Shown here piece after piece: positions 16,823-21,058 of a stretch of 21,058 nt of DNA (its first letter is position 1; each line of letters begins with the position of its first letter). The stretch spans positions 1-21,058 of the forward strand of contig DJZB01000047.1 in assembly GCA_002450335.1 (NCBI GenBank), given 5' to 3'. A model generated the notes under the pieces. It had not been told where the DNA came from. It saw only the letters and a program-made list of their open reading frames with translations, and ran no database searches. The DNA is from Rhodobiaceae bacterium UBA6963. Its GTDB lineage: Bacteria; Pseudomonadota; Alphaproteobacteria; RS24. The position numbers were made by a program, and so were the translations under genes.

Positions 16823-16836
16823 GCTATCTTGATAGC
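16823..16836. promoter_or_regulatory. Perfect 14-base palindrome upstream of glyA
   Basis: GCTATC and its exact reverse complement GATAGC are separated by TT, between the divergent DUF1295 gene and glyA, about 78 bases before the glyA start. It could be an operator for a dimeric regulator or a small hairpin. There is no second copy in the intergenic region, and I cannot match it to a known site. Confidence 0.3.
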
Positions 16837-16913
16837 CGCTAGTTTAAATTCACCGGTTAATGTGCTAAACAGCTTTAACGAATTAATTGCAAATAATTTT
16901 GAGAAAAATGCCC

Positions 16914-18218
16914 ATGTCTGCATCTGAAAATACCATTCAAACACTTGAAAACAGTAATTTTTTCAATCGTTCTCTAAGCGAGACTGACCCTGCGCTTGCT
17001 CGGTCAATTGATCAAGAAATGTCTCGTCAGAAGAATCAGATTGAACTTATTGCTTCTGAAAACATTGTTTCTAAGGCAGTTCTTGAAGCTCAAGGCTCGA
17101 TTATGACCAATAAATACGCCGAAGGTTATTCCGGTCGGCGGTATTATGGTGGGTGTGAGTTTGTCGATGTTGCCGAAGATCTGGCGATTGAACGCGCCTG
17201 TAAACTATATGACTGCGCCTACGCCAATGTTCAGCCAAATTCCGGTTCTCAAGCCAATCAGGCAGTTATGCAGGCACTTATTAAACCCGGTGACACAATA
17301 CTGGGTATGAGTTTGGCCGCCGGGGGGCACCTGACGCATGGCGCTGCGCCAAACCAGTCCGGCAAATGGTTTAATGCCGTGCAATATGGTGTGAAGCAAG
17401 AGGATCACCTGATTGATTATGATGAGGTTGAAGCATTGGCTGCAGAATATAAGCCACAATTGATTATTGCCGGTGGTTCCGCTTATCCGCGTGTTATCGA
17501 TTTTGCCCGGTTTCGTGAAATTGCTGACAAGCATGGTGCCTATCTGTTGGTTGATATGGCTCATATCTCCGGTCTGGTTGCAGGGGGGGCACATCCAAGC
17601 CCTATTCCTCATGCGCATGCTGTTACGACCACAACGCATAAAACCTTGCGAGGGCCGAGGGGTGGTCTCATCCTGTCGAATGACCTTGATCTGGGCAAAA
17701 AGTTTAATTCCGCAATTTTTCCCGGTATTCAGGGCGGCCCACTGATGCATGTAATTGCTGCGAAGGCCGTGGCTTTTGGCGAAGCGTTACAGCCAGATTT
17801 CAAACTTTATATCCAACAGGTCGTTAATAATGCACGTGCTTTAGCGGATACGTTAAAAGGGCATGGTTTTGATATTGTTTCCGGCGGCACGGACAATCAC
17901 CTTGTCTTGGTTGATCTGCGTCCAAAAGGGCTAACCGGCAAAGTTGCAGAAATTGCCCTTGAGCGAGCTTCAATCACTTGCAACAAAAATGGGGTGCCGT
18001 TTGACCCGGAAAAGCCAATGATTACATCGGGCATTCGCCTTGGTACACCTGCAGCAACGACTCGGGGTTTTGGGGTTAATGAATTCCAAAAAGTCGGTGA
18101 TTTGATTGCGGAAGTGCTTGATGCTGTGGCGCAATCAGGTGCTGATGAAGCCCCGGAAGCTGAGGCTAAGGTTAGAGCTGAAGTTACTGAGCTCTGCGGT
18201 AATTTTCCAATCTATTAA
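16914..18218 (+). CDS. glyA: Serine hydroxymethyltransferase
   Basis: GlyA interconverts serine and glycine while loading one-carbon units on tetrahydrofolate, using pyridoxal phosphate. From ATG 16914 it has 434 residues, normal length. The PLP Lys is Lys243 in TTTTHKTLRGPRGG. Other family motifs are IELIASEN (43-50), NKYAEGYSGRRYYGG (66-80) and HLTHGA (139-144). Starts at ATG 16908 or TTG 16887 would add two or nine residues; 16914 gives the usual MSA start and the better distance from the GAGA at 16901. nrdR follows after 17 bases, the common alphaproteobacterial glyA-nrdR-rib order. I see no glycine riboswitch in the upstream 155 bases. Confidence 0.96.
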   Translation: MSASENTIQTLENSNFFNRSLSETDPALARSIDQEMSRQKNQIELIASENIVSKAVLEAQGSIMTNKYAEGYSGRRYYGGCEFVDVAEDLAIERACKLYDCAYANVQPNSGSQANQAVMQALIKPGDTILGMSLAAGGHLTHGAAPNQSGKWFNAVQYGVKQEDHLIDYDEVEALAAEYKPQLIIAGGSAYPRVIDFARFREIADKHGAYLLVDMAHISGLVAGGAHPSPIPHAHAVTTTTHKTLRGPRGGLILSNDLDLGKKFNSAIFPGIQGGPLMHVIAAKAVAFGEALQPDFKLYIQQVVNNARALADTLKGHGFDIVSGGTDNHLVLVDLRPKGLTGKVAEIALERASITCNKNGVPFDPEKPMITSGIRLGTPAATTRGFGVNEFQKVGDLIAEVLDAVAQSGADEAPEAEAKVRAEVTELCGNFPIY

Positions 18219-18235
18219 AATCGGGAAATGGGCTG

Positions 18236-18703
18236 ATGCGCTGTCCTTACTGCAATAATAATGAGACACAGGTTAAGGATAGCCGACCCACGGAAGATAA
18301 TGCTGTCATCCGGCGGCGGCGCCATTGCGCCGACTGCGGTGGGCGCTTCACAACTTTTGAGCGTATCCAACTAAGGGAACTTACGATTGTTAAAAATACA
18401 GGTCGTAAAGTTCCTTTTGATAGGGATAAGCTTATGCGCTCAGTGCAAATCGCTCTGCGTAAAAGGCCTGTTGAGCAGGAGCGCGTCGAGCGTATGGTAA
18501 GTGGTATTGTGCGCCGATTGGAAAATTTGGGTGAGGGAGAAATCCCTGCCAAAACAATCGGGGAAATGGTTATGGAAGGTCTTTTTGCTCTTGATCAGGT
18601 TGCTTATGTCAGATTTGCATCTGTTTATCGTGACTTCAGAGAAGCCAAAGACTTTGAGGAGTTTCTCGGTGATATGCCTGTTGTTGAAGGGTTTGGGGAT
18701 TAG
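18236..18703 (+). CDS. nrdR: Transcriptional repressor NrdR
   Basis: NrdR represses ribonucleotide reductase genes in response to ATP/dATP. It has 155 residues. The zinc ribbon is complete: Cys3, Cys6, Cys31 and Cys34 in MRCPYC and HCADC, followed by the Arg-rich IRRRRHC region. The ATP-cone covers about 48-138, with VKNTGRKVPFDRDKL at its start and VAYVRFASVYRDF near its end. It lies 17 bases after glyA with a G-rich stretch (GGGAAATGGG) as ribosome binding site, and 42 bases before ribD, so a glyA-nrdR-ribDEB transcript is likely. Its targets (NrdR boxes upstream of nrd genes) are not in this window. Confidence 0.97.
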   Translation: MRCPYCNNNETQVKDSRPTEDNAVIRRRRHCADCGGRFTTFERIQLRELTIVKNTGRKVPFDRDKLMRSVQIALRKRPVEQERVERMVSGIVRRLENLGEGEIPAKTIGEMVMEGLFALDQVAYVRFASVYRDFREAKDFEEFLGDMPVVEGFGD

Positions 18704-18745
18704 ATCCACTCATTCGGTACAAGCTTTTAATGCTAGGGCGGGCTG

Positions 18746-19855
18746 ATGACCGGTAAGCCACCACTTCTGCATTCTTTAACAAAATCAGATAGAGATTTCA
18801 TGTCGCTTGCCCTTCATCTCGGGCGTCGGGGGCTTGGTCGTGTTGCACCTAATCCGGCTGTTGGCTGTGTGATTACCAAACAGGGTAAAATTATTGGCAG
18901 AGGTTGGACGCAACCCGGCGGCAGACCGCATGCGGAAACTGAGGCGCTATTGCAGGCCGGCACTGAGGCTGAAGGCGCTAAAGTTTATGTAACGCTGGAG
19001 CCATGTGCGCATCACGGGCAAACAGGTCCGTGCGCAGAAGCCCTCATCAAAGCCGGGGTCTCTGAGGTGCATGTTGCGCTGAAAGATCCGGATGCTCGTG
19101 TCGCGGGGCGAGGTATTGAAATGCTTGAGGCGGCAAGCATTGTTGTCGCGCTTTATGAGGATGACATAAACATTCTTGCGGCAGAGTTAAATTCGGGCTT
19201 TTTGACTTTACAGCATCTCAAACGCCCAATGGTGACACTTAAAATTGCCACTGACCAAAATGGTATGATGCGAACCCCGCCCGGCCAAGATCGCCAGATT
19301 ACCGGCACATTGGCTCAGCGGCGTATGCATCTGATGCGCGCGGAACATGATGTTATTCTTGTTGGTCGCGGCACAGTGGAGGCTGACAATCCCTCATTGA
19401 ATTGTCGTTTGCCGGGTTTGGGGTCACAAAGCCCGATGCCGGCAGTTGCCACCAGTCAGAAAACCCTCCCTGATGATTATGTGTTGTCAGGTCATCCAGA
19501 CCTGATACTCCTCAATGATATATCCCCTCTGAATATGTTGAAGAAGCTGGGTCAAAAAGGTTTTACGCGTGTTTTACTGGAAGGTGGACCTCGGCTTGCC
19601 AAAGCTTTTTTAAATGATAACTGTGTTGATGAGATAGTGCATTTTCAGTCACCTAATGACTTTAAGGATACTTCATGGCCGCCCGAGCAAAGTGATTTGC
19701 AATTAATGGGTATTGAAAATATGTCGTCGCAAACGAAGTATTCATTATCACGGCTTGAAATCTGGTCGACTGATATAGCTAATACTGTGGCTGCTAAAGA
19801 AGATGCAAAGGATAATGTGTTTTTCTACCGCAGAGTGAAGCCGCATTTTGATTAA
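18746..19855 (+). CDS. ribD: Bifunctional riboflavin deaminase/reductase RibD
   Basis: RibD performs the second and third steps of riboflavin synthesis: deamination of the pyrimidine ring, then NADPH-dependent reduction of the ribose. It has 369 residues. The N-terminal deaminase domain has the zinc site HAE (62-64) and PCAHHGQTGPC with Cys87 and Cys96. The C-terminal reductase domain starts near RPMVTLKIATDQNG and includes ILVGRGTVEADNPSLNCRLPG and VLLEGGPRLAKAFL. In the reductase the usual SLDG after the conserved Lys reads DQNG, a mild departure from the consensus. It sits between nrdR and ribE, with 37 bases to ribE. No FMN riboswitch is visible upstream. Confidence 0.95.
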   Translation: MTGKPPLLHSLTKSDRDFMSLALHLGRRGLGRVAPNPAVGCVITKQGKIIGRGWTQPGGRPHAETEALLQAGTEAEGAKVYVTLEPCAHHGQTGPCAEALIKAGVSEVHVALKDPDARVAGRGIEMLEAASIVVALYEDDINILAAELNSGFLTLQHLKRPMVTLKIATDQNGMMRTPPGQDRQITGTLAQRRMHLMRAEHDVILVGRGTVEADNPSLNCRLPGLGSQSPMPAVATSQKTLPDDYVLSGHPDLILLNDISPLNMLKKLGQKGFTRVLLEGGPRLAKAFLNDNCVDEIVHFQSPNDFKDTSWPPEQSDLQLMGIENMSSQTKYSLSRLEIWSTDIANTVAAKEDAKDNVFFYRRVKPHFD

Positions 19856-19892
19856 AGTGGTTTAAGTAGATTATCTAATTGGAAGGGCGCTT

Positions 19893-20492
19893 ATGTTTAC
19901 CGGAATAATTTCAGATGTCGGCACAATCCTTGAAGTCACCCAAATGGGGGATACACGATACGTCATAGAAACATCCTATGACACACAAGGCATTGATATT
20001 GGCGCCTCGATAGCTTGTTCAGGCGTTTGCTTGACAGTGATTGAGAAGATGGAAACCCCTTCGCCAAGATTTGCAGTGGAAGCCTCGGCAGAAACACTGA
20101 ATGTAACGACCGCGAAGAAATGGGCGGTTGGAACAAAGCTTAATCTTGAACGTGCATTAAAAATGGGTGATGAGCTTGGCGGACATATTGTGTCGGGCCA
20201 TGTAGACGGGATTGCCGAGATTAAATCAATTGAGCCGGATGGTGACAGTCTGCGGTTTGTATTCGCTGCACCGGAAGAACTCGCCATGTTCATTGCTTCA
20301 AAAGGCTCTGTTACTTTGGATGGAACATCTTTGACGGTGAATGAAGTGCGTGGAAATAATTTTGGGGTCAATATGATTCCTCATACGCAAGCGGTCACAA
20401 CTTGGGGGCAATCCAAGTCCGGCGATTTGATTAATATTGAAATTGATGTGCTGGCCAGATATGTCGCCAGATTAAAAGAAGTAAACGATTAA
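19893..20492 (+). CDS. ribE: Riboflavin synthase, alpha subunit
   Basis: Riboflavin synthase dismutates two 6,7-dimethyl-8-ribityllumazine molecules to riboflavin and a pyrimidine that is recycled. The 199-residue protein shows the expected duplicated lumazine-binding barrels. The first opens with MFTGIISDVGTI and contains SGVCLTV; the second covers about 98-195 with GGHIVSGHVDGIAEI at its start and LDGTSLTVNEV as the matching motif. A GGAAGGG ribosome binding site lies just before the ATG. It follows ribD by 37 bases and precedes ribB by 47. Confidence 0.96.
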   Translation: MFTGIISDVGTILEVTQMGDTRYVIETSYDTQGIDIGASIACSGVCLTVIEKMETPSPRFAVEASAETLNVTTAKKWAVGTKLNLERALKMGDELGGHIVSGHVDGIAEIKSIEPDGDSLRFVFAAPEELAMFIASKGSVTLDGTSLTVNEVRGNNFGVNMIPHTQAVTTWGQSKSGDLINIEIDVLARYVARLKEVND

Positions 20493-20501
20493 TCCGCAAA
20501 T

Positions 20502-20517
20502 GGGTGTATGTTCACCC
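20502..20517 (+). other. Small hairpin between ribE and ribB
   Basis: GGGTG and CACCC form a five-base-pair stem around a six-base loop, ten bases after the ribE stop and before the ribB ribosome binding site. No T tract follows, so it is not a terminator. It may stabilise the mRNA or be chance. Confidence 0.3.
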
Positions 20518-20539
20518 GCAAGAGAAAAAGGAAAGCCAT

Positions 20540-21058
20540 ATGTCAGAATTTGGACAATATCTCTCCACGACCGAAGAAATCATTGAAGATGTGCGTAACG
20601 GCAAGATGATTGTTCTCGTAGATGCGGAAGACCGTGAGAATGAGGGAGACCTTGTTGTGCCTGCGCAGATGGTCACACCTGAGACGATTAATTTCATGGC
20701 GAAATATGGGCGCGGGCTGATATGTCTAACCCTTACCGAGGAACGTTCGCAGCAACTTGAGCTATCACTCATGTCTTCTCAAAACCAGTCACGTCACCAG
20801 ACTGCTTTTACTGTTTCAATAGAAGCACGCGAAGGTATCTCCACAGGTATTTCAGCTCACGACCGGGCGCATACTGTATCGGTTGCGATTGATCCAACAA
20901 AAAATGCCACAGACATAGTATCTCCGGGGCATGTGTTTCCTCTAGTGTCAAAACCGGGAGGTGTATTGGTGCGTGCCGGACATACTGAAGCGGCCGTTGA
21001 TATTGCGCGTCTTGCAGGACTTTATCCGGCAGGGGTGATATGTGAAATTATGAATGAT
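20540..21058 (+). CDS. ribB: 3,4-dihydroxy-2-butanone 4-phosphate synthase (3' end outside window)
   Basis: RibB converts ribulose 5-phosphate to the four-carbon unit of the riboflavin xylene ring. The first 173 codons are present and open to the window edge. The start ATG follows AAAAAGGAAAG at a good distance. Metal and substrate motifs are intact: DAEDRENEGDLV near residue 30, TAFTVSIEA, GISAHDRAHTV and VRAGHTEAAVD, ending in PAGVICEIMND. Whether the gene stops soon after, or continues into a GTP cyclohydrolase II domain (RibBA fusion, frequent in alphaproteobacteria), cannot be seen. It is the last visible gene of the rib cluster. Confidence 0.95.
   Translation, partial: MSEFGQYLSTTEEIIEDVRNGKMIVLVDAEDRENEGDLVVPAQMVTPETINFMAKYGRGLICLTLTEERSQQLELSLMSSQNQSRHQTAFTVSIEAREGISTGISAHDRAHTVSVAIDPTKNATDIVSPGHVFPLVSKPGGVLVRAGHTEAAVDIARLAGLYPAGVICEIMND

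Noticed and set aside
16759..16907. Glycine riboswitch upstream of glyA
   Set aside because: The region is AT-rich with one short palindrome and has none of the paired aptamer features.
17205..17750. 181-codon minus-strand open frame within glyA
   Set aside because: Antisense to the conserved PLP-binding core of glyA, with no recognisable domain and no ribosome binding site.
18704..18745. FMN riboswitch for the rib genes
   Set aside because: The gaps before ribD (42 bases), ribE (37) and ribB (47) are too short for an RFN element, and none of its conserved blocks is visible.

Overview
The window looks like chromosomal sequence from an alphaproteobacterium of moderate GC, probably a marine heterotroph. 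The evidence is gene order and protein type: rnc-era-recO-parC on one side and glyA-nrdR-ribD-ribE-ribB on the other are typical alphaproteobacterial blocks. A TRAP transporter of the alpha-keto-acid type, an isovaleryl-CoA dehydrogenase and a Bpt-type N-end-rule transferase also fit. A SAR116-like or Rhodospirillales-like source is possible, but no rRNA or other decisive marker is present. I see no tRNA, rRNA, CRISPR array, insertion sequence or prophage gene, and no gene-free stretch longer than 300 bases.

Layout. (1) 1-4347, plus strand: the 3' part of rnc, then era (ATGA overlap), recO (start inside era) and parC. These handle RNA processing, ribosome assembly, recombination and chromosome decatenation. 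(2) 4376-10262, minus strand, read right to left: an SLC13-type permease with two internal TrkA-C-like regions, bpt, then dctP-dctQ-dctM (a complete tripartite TRAP importer). Gaps are 58, 44, 2 and -10 bases, so one transcript is possible. (3) 10351-11226, plus: a beta-hydroxyacid dehydrogenase diverging from the permease and followed by a terminator-like hairpin. (4) 11344-13719, plus: a subtilisin-family protease with a lipobox and a beta-barrel-like C-terminus, the most accessory-looking gene here. (5) 13716-16758, minus: a DUF1295 membrane protein, ivd and hemB. The protease and hemB share a CTAG for their opposed stop codons. (6) 16914-21058, plus: glyA, nrdR, ribD, ribE and a ribB cut by the window end, covering one-carbon metabolism, control of ribonucleotide reductase and flavin synthesis.

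Most of the window is ordinary core genome. The part most worth a second look is the protease. Its architecture (lipoprotein signal, Gly-rich linker, Asp/His/Asn/Ser catalytic set, C-terminal barrel-like region ending in Phe) resembles the NalP and SphB1 surface maturation proteases. It has no ATG start. Its best start is a TTG whose ribosome binding site lies inside the 3' arm of the upstream hairpin. A second point is an Asn where RNase III normally has a metal-binding Asp.
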